Assembly: GCF_013283665.1 (NCBI RefSeq)
Contig: NZ_JABEKU010000002.1
Span: 2,136,060 to 2,200,059, forward strand
From: Ensifer sesbaniae
GTDB taxonomy: Bacteria > Pseudomonadota > Alphaproteobacteria > Rhizobiales > Rhizobiaceae
Direction of reading: 5' to 3'
DNA: 64,000 nt
The first letter of the stretch is position 1. Every line of letters starts with the position of its first letter. Position numbers and translations under genes: made by a program. The notes under the pieces were generated by a model. It did not search any database and was not told where the DNA came from. It worked only from the letters and a program-made list of their open reading frames with translations. Below are positions 35,119-43,381 of this stretch, piece after piece.

Positions 35119-37028
35119 AGGCAAAACCACATCCGAGCCTGTTGCTCATTCTGGTACCGATCGCCGTCACCACCTTTGCCGCCTATGTCGTTGGCTGGCG
35201 CTGGCCGGCGTTCGCCGGCGGCCTGTCCGGGAAAGCGGAATATTGGTTCCTGCGCGCGTCGCCTGTGCCGGCGCTGCTGTTCGGACCACTGGCAGGACTA
35301 TTGAGCGTCTGGGCGCTGCCATTGCACCGGCGAAGGCCAGTCGCGATGGCGAGCCTCGCCTGTTTTCTGACGGTCGCCGGGTTCTACACGCTGCGTGAAT
35401 ACCGCCGGCTGTCGCCCTCAGTGGAAAGCGGTGCGCTATCATGGGACCGGGCACTGTCCTATCTCGACATGGTCGCCGTCATCAGCGCGGTCGTTGGCTT
35501 CATGGCCGTGGCGGCGGCCGCGCGCATTTCCACCGTGGTCCCCGAACCAGTGAAGCGCGCCAAACGCGGGACCTTCGGGGATGCGGACTGGCTGCCGATG
35601 GCGGCGGCAGGAAAGCTGTTTCCGCCGGATGGCGAAATCGTCGTCGGCGAGCGTTACCGGGTCGACAAGGACGTCGTCCATGAGCTGCCCTTCGATCCGA
35701 ACGATCCGGCTACATGGGGGCAAGGCGGCAAGGCGCCGTTGTTGACCTACAGCCAAGATTTCGACTCCACCCACATGCTATTCTTCGCCGGCTCGGGTGG
35801 ATACAAGACCACAAGCAACGTGGTGCCCACGGCGTTGCGTTATACCGGGCCGCTGATCTGCCTCGATCCTTCCACCGAGGTCGCGCCGATGGTGGTCGAG
35901 CACCGCACCCGTGTCCTCGGCCGCGAGGTGATGGTGCTCGATCCGACGAACCCGATCATGGGCTTCAACGTGCTCGACGGCATCCAGACATCCAAGCAGA
36001 AGGAAGAGGACATTGTGGGCATCGCCCATATGCTTCTATCCGAGAGCGTGCGGTTCGAAAGCTCGACGGGATCCTACTTCCAGAACCAGGCGCACAATCT
36101 CCTGACCGGCCTGCTGGCGCATGTCATGCTCTCTTCCCAATACGAGGGACAGCGAACCTTGCGCAGCCTCCGACAGATCGTATCCGAGCCGGAGCCCTCT
36201 GTTCTGGCGATGCTGCGTGACATTCAGGAGCATTCCGCGTCCGCCTTCATCCGCGAGACGCTCGGCGTCTTCACCAACATGACCGAGCAGACTTTTTCGG
36301 GCGTCTATTCGACCGCGTCGAAAGACACACAATGGCTCTCGCTCGACAGCTACGCCGCGCTCGTCTGCGGCAATGCGTTCAAATCGAATGACATCGTCTC
36401 GGGCAAGAAGGACGTCTTCCTCAACATCCCGGCATCGATCCTGCGCTCCTATCCAGGCATCGGCCGCGTCATCATCGGCTCGCTGATCAATGCCATGATG
36501 CACGCCGATGGCGCGTTCAAGCGCCGCGCGTTGTTCATGTTGGATGAGGTCGATCTCCTCGGCTACATGCGCGTACTGGAGGAAGCACGCGACCGCGGCC
36601 GCAAGTATGGTATCAGCATGATGCTAATGTACCAGTCAGTGGGCCAGTTGGAGCGGCATTTCGGGAAGGATGGCGCGACGTCGTGGATCGACGGCTGCGC
36701 CTTCGCCTCCTATGCCGCCATCAAGGCGCTCGACACGGCGCGCAACGTCTCGGCGCAGTGCGGCGAAATGACGGTCGAGGTGAAGGCAAGCTCCCGCAGC
36801 ATTGGCTGGGACACGAAGAACAGCGCATCGCGCAAATCGGAGAGCGTCAACTTCCAGCGCCGGCCACTGATCATGCCGCACGAAATCACCCAGTCGATGA
36901 GAAAGGACGAACAGATCATCATCGTTCAGGGGCATAGCCCGATCCGCTGCGGGCGCGCGGTCTACTTCCGGCGGAAGGAGATGGATGCAAAGACCAAGGC
37001 GAACCGCTTCGTCAAACCGATGCAGTGA
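35109..37028 (+). CDS. traG: Type IV coupling protein TraG
   Basis: A 639-residue VirD4/TraG-type ATPase that passes the relaxosome to the mating channel. N-terminal membrane helices cover residues ~10-140. Walker A is GSGGYKTT near 228-235, and Walker B is LFMLDEVDLLG near 478-488. The segment ARDRGRKYGISMMLMYQSVGQLE follows, as in TraG proteins. No mating-pair formation genes (trb or virB) are present in the window, so the channel must be encoded elsewhere or supplied in trans. Confidence 0.93.
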   Translation: MALKAKPHPSLLLILVPIAVTTFAAYVVGWRWPAFAGGLSGKAEYWFLRASPVPALLFGPLAGLLSVWALPLHRRRPVAMASLACFLTVAGFYTLREYRRLSPSVESGALSWDRALSYLDMVAVISAVVGFMAVAAAARISTVVPEPVKRAKRGTFGDADWLPMAAAGKLFPPDGEIVVGERYRVDKDVVHELPFDPNDPATWGQGGKAPLLTYSQDFDSTHMLFFAGSGGYKTTSNVVPTALRYTGPLICLDPSTEVAPMVVEHRTRVLGREVMVLDPTNPIMGFNVLDGIQTSKQKEEDIVGIAHMLLSESVRFESSTGSYFQNQAHNLLTGLLAHVMLSSQYEGQRTLRSLRQIVSEPEPSVLAMLRDIQEHSASAFIRETLGVFTNMTEQTFSGVYSTASKDTQWLSLDSYAALVCGNAFKSNDIVSGKKDVFLNIPASILRSYPGIGRVIIGSLINAMMHADGAFKRRALFMLDEVDLLGYMRVLEEARDRGRKYGISMMLMYQSVGQLERHFGKDGATSWIDGCAFASYAAIKALDTARNVSAQCGEMTVEVKASSRSIGWDTKNSASRKSESVNFQRRPLIMPHEITQSMRKDEQIIIVQGHSPIRCGRAVYFRRKEMDAKTKANRFVKPMQ

Positions 37029-37070
37029 CGACCGAAGCTTTACGGCAATGAGGCTTTCGCAAGCGTAAGG

Positions 37071-37497
37071 TCAGCGCAATCGGCTGACCTCCATGGCTGA
37101 CTTGCTGCGACTGATGAATTCGCGCAGCAGCGGAAGGAAGAAGGCCTTGCTGAAGCGGCCGGTTGGCGGCTCGGGCTCAAGATAGAATGAATTTCCGATA
37201 ATGTCGGTATGATAATGTCGGTATTAAGTTCATCGAAGATGATCCAAAGCCTGCGATCGGCATCGAGGCCGGCGCGGCGTTTTTCGATCGCCGGCACTTC
37301 CACGGCAAACCGCGACGCCTCCCGCTGCTTGGGGTGATGGGAAAGAAGAGAACCAAATCGCCCTGCGGCCGCGGCATTCTCACGCTGACGGCGACCGGCC
37401 GCTCCTGGCGTCCTTCTGTCTCTCCACGCCCAGCTTCTCGCGCCCATAGGTAAGGCTAGCGTATGACGCTTGCGGTCTGGATCAGTTCGTAGTTCAT
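37071..37497 (-). pseudogene. PemK-like toxin, triply disrupted
   Basis: From ATG 37497 the frame reads MNYELIQTASVIR and meets TAG where relatives have Tyr (then PYLWAREAGRGETEGR). It continues through DLVLFFPIT, shifts frame near 37335 into EASRFAVEVPAIEKRRAGL, and shifts again at a perfect 14-bp tandem duplication (37197-37210 and 37211-37224). Removing one copy restores YLEPEPPTGRFSKAFFLPLL to a stop at 37071. The start overlaps the antitoxin stop by 4 bp. A homologous and also broken toxin lies at 41374-41795. Confidence 0.75.
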
Positions 37498-37763
37498 GAC
37501 CGACTTGCCTCATCCTCGTCGGCATAGGCTTCGACGGCGTTTTCGAACTCGGCAAACAACTCATCGGGCGTCGTTTCGAAGGTCCCGACAGTGCGCCGGT
37601 CCGACTGCTTCATCAGCCGCAGATAATCTTCGATATTGAGGAGGACCAAACGGGGTTTATTCCGCTGGGTGATGGTCACTGGATGACGCAGGGCCTCGGC
37701 GATGATGTCGCCAGACTTAAGCGATAGGTCGCTGGTTGAATAGGAACCTCTTGATTTAGGCAC
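37494..37763 (-). CDS. Phd/YefM-type antitoxin
   Basis: An 89-residue antitoxin: an N-terminal DNA-binding part (SDLSLKSGDIIAEALRHPVTITQRNKPRLVL in family order) and an acidic C-terminal tail (DELFAEFENAVEAYADEDE). GTG at 37763 follows AAGGAGGG with ideal spacing. The frame is intact although the partner toxin carries three lesions. An inverted repeat just upstream probably serves as its operator. Confidence 0.8.
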   Translation of the reverse strand: MPKSRGSYSTSDLSLKSGDIIAEALRHPVTITQRNKPRLVLLNIEDYLRLMKQSDRRTVGTFETTPDELFAEFENAVEAYADEDEASRS

Positions 37764-37780
37764 GTGGCCCTCCTTACTGC

Positions 37781-37800
37781 TGTATTTGTTGCTAAATACA
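37781..37800. promoter_or_regulatory. Antitoxin operator-like inverted repeat
   Basis: TGTATTT (37781-37787) and AAATACA (37794-37800) form a perfect 7-bp dyad with a 6-nt spacer, 17 bp upstream of the antitoxin start codon: a likely autoregulatory site. Confidence 0.55.
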
Positions 37801-38077
37801 ACATTTCCAACAATGCAGAATTTGTGGGGTGAGACTTTGTCGTTATCCTGCCGGCTCACGCTGGAAACGGCCCCATTCCCTCCGGGTCCGCGGGCCCCTT
37901 CTCTCTGGCGTCCTTTCTTACGCCAGCAAATCCGGCGTCAAGGACGGCGCGGCCTCTCCCAATTTACAGCAAGCGACAAAATCGCCCCCCGCCGCTGGCG
38001 AGTTGCGTGCCGCTGTCCTTGACCCCTCTTTGCAACAGAGTGATCGATCTCCGTCATCAACGAAAGGAAATCGCATC

Positions 38078-38301
38078 ATGACAACCGATCGGAAACGCAT
38101 CTACACCAAGCTTGCCGTTTCCGGCTCGTCGCCCTCGCAAACCAGTTCGGCTGCGAGAGCGATTTTCGCGGGAGCTTCACGATCGCCTGGTTGAAGGGCT
38201 CGATGCGGCATTCGATCGGGTCCCCGCCATCATGGGAACGAAGTGTGCTCTTTGGAGAGGATGAATTCACCGAACATCGCCTCGAGGAATTGAATCTCTG
38301 A
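38078..38301 (+). pseudogene. Decayed small plasmid gene of unrecognised family
   Basis: ATG at 38078 with AAAGGAA upstream starts MTTDRKRIYTKLA. The frame soon becomes implausible, while other frames continue in protein-like sequence: LVALANQFGCESDFRGSFTIA, then GLDAAFDRVPAIMGTKCALW, and finally EFTEHRLEELNL to TGA at 38299-38301. At least two or three frameshifts are needed. I do not recognise the family. Confidence 0.4.
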
Positions 38302-38524
38302 CAGCCCTGCGGCGGGTCGAACTGGCCGCACCATCGTGCGAGCGGGGACGTGACCGGGGCGGAGACTGTTTGCGGGCTCTCTGAGCGAAGCGAACAGCAC
38401 TCGCTCGGCTCGCCCGAACAACGATCTCCAGCCTCGCCGATCGATCACGAAAGTGAGTCGGAGGGGGCGAACCGGTTCATAACTGTCGTTGCACGCGAAA
38501 GCCGGAACGGGCGTTTCTTCCGCC

Positions 38525-38826
38525 ATGCTCAGTCAACCCCGTCAGTTCTACATCGAACGCACAAACGCGATGAAAAACATGGCGCGCTTCTACGCGCTCG
38601 CGATCGAGCCGACGCTGCTCGGCACGGCCTTGTGCCTGACGCGACACGATGGGGACGCATCGGGACGGTTGGGCAGGCCATGGTGCATCACTTAGATAGG
38701 GAAGAGGATGCAGTGCGCATGTTCCTCCAACTTCTACGGCTGAAACGGGCGCGCGGCTATAGACCGAACACACGTGTTCGACGTGAACACATGGCCCGCG
38801 GGTTGCTCGCAGCGACCGTGCCCTGA
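38525..38826 (+). pseudogene. WGR-domain protein, frameshifted
   Basis: ATG at 38525 starts SQPRQFYIERTNAMKNMARFYAL, typical of rhizobial plasmid WGR proteins. Two extra bases near 38645 (CGACACGATGG in place of CGACGATGG) shift the frame just before the WGR motif; the next frame continues RWGRIGTVGQAMVHHLDREED, then LLRLKRARGYRP, to the stop at 38824-38826. The WGR domain is thought to bind nucleic acid. The gene would be intact but for this indel. Confidence 0.7.
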
Positions 38827-38912
38827 TCCTTGCCGGTGATCATTGGTACGAAGCGGAGCTTCGGGTCGGCGCGCCGGTCGATCCGGCGTGTCGGCCCAGG
38901 CGAGAAGGCAAA

Positions 38913-38934
38913 CGCCGCCCTCAGAAGGGCGGCG
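38913..38934 (-). terminator. Hairpin overlapping the stop of the small ORF at 38921
   Basis: Perfect 9-bp arms CGCCGCCCT (38913-38921) and AGGGCGGCG (38926-38934), loop 4 nt. The stop codon lies in the loop, and no T-run follows. Confidence 0.5.
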
Positions 38935-39088
38935 CGGCGTCAATGGTGCCCTCCTGTTCGGCGATCGCTGCCGCCAGTTCGGCCTCAGCGATTTCCAGTT
39001 CCGCTTCGATCTGGCGGCGTTCGGCCGGATCGGCATTCTTGAGTTCCCGGCGCAGCTGTTCGATGTGGATTTCAAGGGTAATCGTCAT
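38921..39088 (-). CDS. Small conserved plasmid protein, helical and acidic
   Basis: A 55-residue protein, MTITLEIHIEQLRRELKNAD..., of a type commonly found beside DUF736 genes on rhizobial plasmids: one long amphipathic helix rich in Glu and Ala. ATG 39088 is preferred; ATG 39097 directly abuts the AAGGAG site and is too close. Function unknown. It is probably transcribed with or after the DUF736 gene, although two strong hairpins lie between them. Confidence 0.65.
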   Translation of the reverse strand: MTITLEIHIEQLRRELKNADPAERRQIEAELEIAEAELAAAIAEQEGTIDAAPPF

Positions 39089-39330
39089 CGTCGCCATCTC
39101 CTTGGATAGTGTGAAAGATGACGCCCGGGGGTCGTGAGGATCGGGCCGGGTCAAGGATCGCGTCAGCGACCGGCGGAGCCGGCGAGCGGAGGAACCGATT
39201 TTCTGATGGTGCCCCTTCGGGGCAGCGGCTGAAAATTGGAGGGGCCGCGATGTCCTTGAGGCGGCGCGATCCTCACGGCAGACTTGCGTATCTGAGCAGA
39301 CATGTTTTCGTCTCGTGTGGCACGACAGGA

Positions 39331-39365
39331 GGAGCAAAAGCGGGCTCGACGCCCGCTTTTGCTCC
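39331..39365. terminator. Strong bidirectional terminator
   Basis: A perfect 15-bp inverted repeat (39331-39345 and 39351-39365) with a 5-nt loop; the stem has a GC-rich core (GCGGGC) flanked by A-run and T-run, so it can terminate in both directions. Confidence 0.8.
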
Positions 39366-39404
39366 TGATGCTGCGCGAAGCGATCAGACCGCGAAACGGC
39401 GAAG

Positions 39405-39428
39405 GCGGCCCCGATCGCTCGGGGCCGC
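39405..39428 (-). terminator. Terminator of the DUF736 gene
   Basis: Perfect 10-bp GC-rich arms GCGGCCCCGA (39405-39414) and TCGGGGCCGC (39419-39428), 12 bp beyond the DUF736 stop. It forms a tandem with the hairpin at 39331-39365. Confidence 0.65.
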
Positions 39429-39440
39429 TCGCTTGACTCG

Positions 39441-39764
39441 TCAGTTCGGATTGTTCCAGAGGATCACCTTCTTGCTCGGATCGCCGCCAGGTGCCTGTGC
39501 GAGGTTGCCGAATATCACGCCGATCTCGGGGGCCTCCAGCTTCACTGAGAGGTATTCCTCGCCGGTCTGGCGGGCAATGCGGTTCCAGGCTGCGCCAATC
39601 TCGAAGCCGGTCTTGCGGTGGATGACGCGGTAGTCGGGGGCTTCTTCGCTCGACTTGCTTGCGTTCGGGACGATGGCGATCGGGGCATTGACCCGGATGG
39701 TCGCGAAGACGCCTTCGAGGATGCCGTCGTTCTTCTGCGTCAGGGTTGCGATCGTGGTGGCCAT
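39441..39764 (-). CDS. DUF736 family protein
   Basis: A 107-residue protein with the DUF736 pattern: ATLTQKNDGILEGVFATI at the start, PDYRVIHRKTGFEIGAAWN in the middle and EYLSVKLEAPEIG near the end. DUF736 proteins are near-universal markers of alphaproteobacterial plasmids and integrative elements, with an ssDNA-binding or OB-like role suspected but not shown. GAAGGAG precedes ATG 39764. AT-rich palindromes upstream probably control it. Confidence 0.88.
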   Translation of the reverse strand: MATTIATLTQKNDGILEGVFATIRVNAPIAIVPNASKSSEEAPDYRVIHRKTGFEIGAAWNRIARQTGEEYLSVKLEAPEIGVIFGNLAQAPGGDPSKKVILWNNPN

Positions 39765-39847
39765 GGTTCTGTCTCCTTCGGTTGCTCGGGACCATTCCCG
39801 ATGGCGCACGAAGAGACGGCCGACCTGCTGCGGTCAGCTCGGCTGAA

Positions 39848-39908
39848 AATTTTGCAAAATTCTATTTTCCGCCAGGACAAAAGAACCGAAATCGAATTTT
39901 GCAAAAAT
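39848..39908. promoter_or_regulatory. Two inverted copies of an AT-rich palindrome upstream of DUF736
   Basis: AATTTTGCAAAATT (39848-39861) is a perfect 14-bp palindrome. A near copy (core TTTTGCAAAA, 39897-39906) lies about 47 bp away in opposite orientation; over 19 bp the two differ at about two positions. They sit 84-144 bp upstream of the DUF736 start. The rest of 39909-40387 holds no recognised gene. Confidence 0.5.
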
Positions 39909-40387
39909 TTCGGGCGAGTCTTACCCCGTTTAGGGGTTGGCCGCGAAGGCAGGCGGTCGTCTATACGAGCGACATAAAACGGGAATGGTTCGGGGCAACT
40001 GAAGGACGCGACAAACCATCATAGCCGCCCGGCCCAGCGCTGCGGGGGTATCGGTCACGCATCCCTTGGACGTTTTGCCTCCAAACCAGTCAATTGCGTA
40101 CACTCGCCCGCTCCCAACTACAGCAGGCGGGTGAGCACGTCCCCTGTCCGATATCATCCCTTTGATGATCCGAGAGGTCAGCCGCGGCGACGGTATGCCG
40201 CCTCCAGACACTGCGGCAATACCGGGTGAAGCTGTTCGCGTGGGCATCAGATGAGTGATCTTTTCCCCACTCGTCCGCCCGCGCCCGGCCATCTGAGCCG
40301 TCGATGTTCGCCAGGCACATCGCCACTGGCAAGCGCGCATCCGAGCATCGGAGCCGGCTTGGTCAGCGGAACCAAGCCGGTCGGAGA

Positions 40388-40785
40388 TCACGAGACAACA
40401 GGATCCGCGCAAGTCACGAACGGAATGCCATAGAGTGCGACATTCTGATCCTGGGAAACGAAATGCGCTCCCTCCGCCATAGCCTGCGCCATGAGAAGAT
40501 GATCGAAGGGATCACGGTGATGAAGCGGAAGAGCCCTAAGAGCGATAAGATGCGCATCTGTGATATCCAGCCGATCGAAGCCCTGACTCGGCAAGATCGC
40601 AAGAATCTCTTCTATATCGGCATCAAGTTTGCCGATCCGCAGCTTCACGGTGATTTCCCAAGGGAGACCGCACTGACGAGGACGTCGTTCTCAGGATCGC
40701 CGATAAGGCCTCGCGCATGATCCCCGAGCTTCTCGTCGTCGTTCAGCCACCACAACAAGGCATGCGTATCGAGCAGCAGCCTCAC
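40388..40785 (-). pseudogene. VapC-type PIN-domain toxin, one-base frameshift
   Basis: GTG at 40785 starts RLLLDTHALLWWLNDDEKLG with the first PIN Asp, then DPENDVLVSAVSL. One T is missing near 40658-40662 (family SLWEITVKL), so the frame ends early. The downstream frame continues KLRIGKLDADIEEIL, RDPFDHLLMAQA and SQDQNVALYGI to 40388. All four acidic PIN positions are present across the two frames, so the loss is recent. The start overlaps the antitoxin stop. Confidence 0.8.
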
Positions 40786-41048
40786 GTCCCATCTTCCATG
40801 GACTTTAGAATATCCGCCGGCAGGCTGTCGAAGTCATCGGCAACTTTGATCTTTCCGCGCAATGCACCTGGCTTCCGTATGACGACGTCTGACGACGGCG
40901 GGCCGATTTCCGCAACGACCTTATGATGGGACGTCAGGACGAACCTCTGCCCGTCTTCGACCTGCTTGAGGAAGGACGTCAGGTTGCCGCGAAATTCCCG
41001 CACGCCGACGCGGCGGGGCGTTGATGTCTGCTGCGGGGATTGAGGCAT
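40782..41048 (-). CDS. Phd/YefM-type antitoxin (VapB role)
   Basis: An 88-residue antitoxin: RRVGVREFRGNLTSFLKQVEDGQRFVLTSHHKVVAEIGP is the Phd/YefM DNA-binding fold (written in family order), followed by an acidic tail. GGAG lies 8 nt before ATG 41048. The partner PIN toxin is frameshifted. The palindrome TGTGTACACA lies 27 bp upstream and is probably the operator. Confidence 0.8.
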   Translation of the reverse strand: MPQSPQQTSTPRRVGVREFRGNLTSFLKQVEDGQRFVLTSHHKVVAEIGPPSSDVVIRKPGALRGKIKVADDFDSLPADILKSMEDGT

Positions 41049-41074
41049 GGCGAGGCTCCGTTTTCAGCGGGAAA

Positions 41075-41084
41075 TGTGTACACA
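41075..41084. promoter_or_regulatory. Operator-like palindrome TGTGTACACA before the vapB-like gene
   Basis: A perfect 10-bp palindrome followed by an ATTTTT tract. A near copy (TGTATATACA followed by ATTTC) sits at 43382-43391 in front of the DUF1778 antitoxin gene. Confidence 0.5.
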
Positions 41085-41373
41085 ATTTTTAAGAAATGCA
41101 AGCGTCTCGCGCCGTGTGGAGAGACGGCGACTCCGGCCGGCATGACGAGGGCATCTCTTGTCGTGAGGCGGAAGGGCGCGGCCTCACTCGCCTGCACGTC
41201 GAGACGATCGCGGTTACCACCAACAGCACCGCGATATCTCGATGCACTGGCCGGTGCGGAGATCGACCAAGGCGATCTTGCCACGTCCCGTCTCGGCACA
41301 ATCGCTGTCGCCTTGACAGACGCTCGCATGCTCCGATCCGTCGGCCCTACGCAATTGTGGGGCCGGCGTTCGC

Positions 41374-41795
41374 TTACTCCGTCCGATTGACGCGTCGTCC
41401 CGATTTGCGCGACGCCTCGCCAAAGGCTGCGGCAATCCTCATCATGAAGACCTTGCTGAACCGTCCAAGCGCTGGTTCGTCCGGCTCGATGTACCAGGAT
41501 CGTTCGGCGACATCGTAATTGTATTCGTCGACAACGATCCAGCAGCGCTTGAAGTCGCTGAGGCCCGCCCGCCGGCACTCGATATCGGAAACTTCCAAGG
41601 CGATCCGATCGGGCTGCGGCGGTTGGGTCGTGATCGCGAGAAGCGCCAGATGGATGAGTCCGTCATTCGCGCCACGACAGCGACCACGACGCAGGTCGGC
41701 CGGGTCTTCCGGCCTTCGGTTTCGCCGCGCTCGTGCTGCCACGCCCAGAGATAGGGATAGACAATCACCTGACCGGGCAGGAACTCACGACTCAT
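41374..41795 (-). pseudogene. PemK-like toxin, frameshifted (second copy)
   Basis: ATG 41795 starts SREFLPGQVIVYPYLWAWQ, then ERGETEGRKTRPTCVVVAV. Near 41660-41690 the family sequence moves to another frame (ANDGLIHLALLAITTQPPQ, IECRRAGLSDFKRCWIVVDE, PALGRFSKVFMMRIAAAF) and ends with TAA at 41374. It is homologous to the broken toxin at 37071-37497. It overlaps the antitoxin end by 11 bp. Confidence 0.75.
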
Positions 41796-42045
41796 CATCA
41801 TACCCCTCGCCGCGCGCGAGCCGCTCGATCTCCGCGGCGAAGAGTTCCTTATGTTCCTCCGGCATATCCGAAGCGCGATGGGCGCTGCGCGGATCGCCGC
41901 CGGTGCGCATCCGCTCGTAATACTCATAGCTCATCAGCACGAAGCGAGGTTTCCGGTGCTTGGTGAGAACGACGGGTTCGCGGCTCGCGGCGTCGGTGAC
42001 ATCGCCCACCTGCTTGTTGAGATCGCCTGTCGTGAACTGACGCAT
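41785..42045 (-). CDS. Phd/YefM-type antitoxin (second PemK-type module)
   Basis: An 86-residue antitoxin, MRQFTTGDLNKQVGDVTDAA..., with PVVLTKHRKPRFVLMSYEYYERM and an acidic tail. AAAGGAG lies 7 nt before ATG 42045; the ATG six bases earlier is too close. The frame is intact. A truncated homologue of its C-terminal half lies at 42382-42525. Confidence 0.8.
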   Translation of the reverse strand: MRQFTTGDLNKQVGDVTDAASREPVVLTKHRKPRFVLMSYEYYERMRTGGDPRSAHRASDMPEEHKELFAAEIERLARGEGYDDES

Positions 42046-42271
42046 GGTCATACTCCTTTGTCGTTCTCCATAATATCCATCTTTTCCAGATTTGCAAGAA
42101 AATGGCACTTAGCGCCATCTCCTGCAGCCTGCGAGACAGGGGGTGCTAGTGACATAGTGCCCGGTCCGGCGAAGTCGCCGGCTGCACCGTTCGAACCTTG
42201 AAACTGCTTGCGACACATGACCTATGTTGAACGACAGATGACGCAGGAGAAAGACCTTGGCCATCGCTACC

Positions 42272-42345
42272 GCAGTCACCTCGACAGACATCCGCCTGCT
42301 CCGATCCGTCCGTCCTAAGCAATTGGGCTGGCATCACTTGACGTC
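42272..42345. repeat. Diverged copy of the sequence flanking the second PemK-type module
   Basis: This ~70-bp stretch is recognisably similar to 41305-41370, which lies just beyond the 3' end of the PemK-like toxin (shared blocks GCTCCGATCCGTC, CCTA, GCAATTG). With the antitoxin fragment that follows, it marks a second, deleted copy of the same toxin-antitoxin locus. Confidence 0.5.
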
Positions 42346-42381
42346 GGTGGGTTCGCGCTGGCAGGAGCTCAAGGCTCGGCG

Positions 42382-42525
42382 TCATAACCCCTCGCCGTTC
42401 GCCAGCCGGTCGATCGCAGCGGCGAAACGTTCCTTGTGTTCTTCTGGCATCTCGGAGACACGATGGCCGCGTCGAGGATCTCCACCGGCTCGCATTCGCT
42501 CGTAATGCTCGTAGGAGGTCTGGTC
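42382..42525 (-). pseudogene. Antitoxin fragment (third Phd-type copy)
   Basis: About 47 residues, YEHYERMRAGGDPRRGHRVS..., closely match the C-terminal half of the antitoxin at 41785-42045. The DNA-binding half is missing and the adjoining toxin is deleted. It ends close to the GNAT toxin gene. Confidence 0.75.
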
Positions 42526-42565
42526 GCTATAAGCTGGCTCGCTCGTGCCAGCGCCACCCGAGAAT

Positions 42566-43075
42566 CTAGTGCGTCGCGTCCGCCAGCCAAAGGCGGAGGT
42601 CCTGAATGGAGCGCATGAGGATCGATGGATTGTCCCGGGAACCGATGAAGCCCCAACCCTGCCAATAGCGTTCGGCTTCAGCATCGATCGCCCGGACGAC
42701 AGCGGCACGGCCGCCGACGATCTCGGCTCCAGCGATACAGCGGCGCAGCGCATCCTTGACCAGTCCGCTGCCGATACCTTGTCCGGCGTAATGCTGATCG
42801 ACCGCAAGCTGTCCAATGAGGAGGCAAGGAATGGGGTCCGGAGGACGCCCGGTGCGGATCGCACGCGGCGCGCTGTTTGGCTGGATCACGCTTGGTGCGA
42901 TCCCGTAATAGCCGATAACGGCGCCGTCGTCGTGAACGACGAGAACACGGGTGAAGCCGCGCGCCTGATTGGTCCGCGCAAAGCCGGTCAGCCACGCATT
43001 GAGGGCCGGCTTGCCGCAGTCAAATGCCTCGAGCCGGTGCGTGTCATCGAGGAGTTCGATCCCTGAAAGCGCCAC
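42566..43075 (-). CDS. GNAT-family toxin (TacT/AtaT-like)
   Basis: A 169-residue acetyltransferase. The acetyl-CoA motif is QHYAGQGIGSGL near residue 95-107, and the terminal Tyr region is RYWQGWGF near 140. The N-terminal ELLDDTHRLEAFDCGKPALNAWL pattern is typical of TacT-type toxins, which acetylate the amino group of charged tRNAs and block translation. The GTG start directly abuts the stop of the DUF1778 antitoxin gene, giving the classic TacAT arrangement. The frame is intact; it is the only complete toxin in the 37-43.4 kb cluster. Confidence 0.87.
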   Translation of the reverse strand: MALSGIELLDDTHRLEAFDCGKPALNAWLTGFARTNQARGFTRVLVVHDDGAVIGYYGIAPSVIQPNSAPRAIRTGRPPDPIPCLLIGQLAVDQHYAGQGIGSGLVKDALRRCIAGAEIVGGRAAVVRAIDAEAERYWQGWGFIGSRDNPSILMRSIQDLRLWLADATH

Positions 43076-43360
43076 CTAGCGTTCCCAAGGCGCTGACCGG
43101 CGCAGCCGCTCAGCCGCCTTCGGCGGAGGAGCGGCCGGCGGGGCGGAGATCGCCTGCATGAAGGCATCATAGGCGTCGGGCGAGAGGCGGATGACAGTTT
43201 CGTTGACAATCGCCGCCTGCGCCTCGTGCAACGCGGCGCGGCGCATAAACTCAGTGCGTGAAAGGCCGAGTAATTCCGCGCCACGATCGATGATCATCAG
43301 GTCATCGTCGCGGAATCGCATTGAGACGGGTGTTTCCTTCCGGGGAGTTGTCGTAGCCAT
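43076..43360 (-). CDS. DUF1778 (TacA-type) antitoxin
   Basis: A 94-residue ribbon-helix-helix antitoxin: ETPVSMRFRDDDLMIIDRGAELLGLSRTEFMRRAAL in family order, then VIRLSPDAYDAFMQAI and a Pro/Ala-rich toxin-neutralising tail ending in the usual hydrophobic-basic segment. It precedes the GNAT toxin without a gap. The palindrome TGTATATACA lies 22 bp upstream and is the probable autoregulatory operator. Confidence 0.87.
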   Translation of the reverse strand: MATTTPRKETPVSMRFRDDDLMIIDRGAELLGLSRTEFMRRAALHEAQAAIVNETVIRLSPDAYDAFMQAISAPPAAPPPKAAERLRRSAPWER

Positions 43361-43381
43361 GGCTCGCTCCTGTGCTGCGAG

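Noticed and set aside
37040..42525. Explaining all toxin frameshifts as sequencing errors
   Set aside because: The lesions include a TAG, a 14-bp duplication and large deletions, and very long genes nearby (traA, ParB-like) are unbroken. The single-base losses in VapC, the second PemK-like toxin and ParE still deserve a read check.
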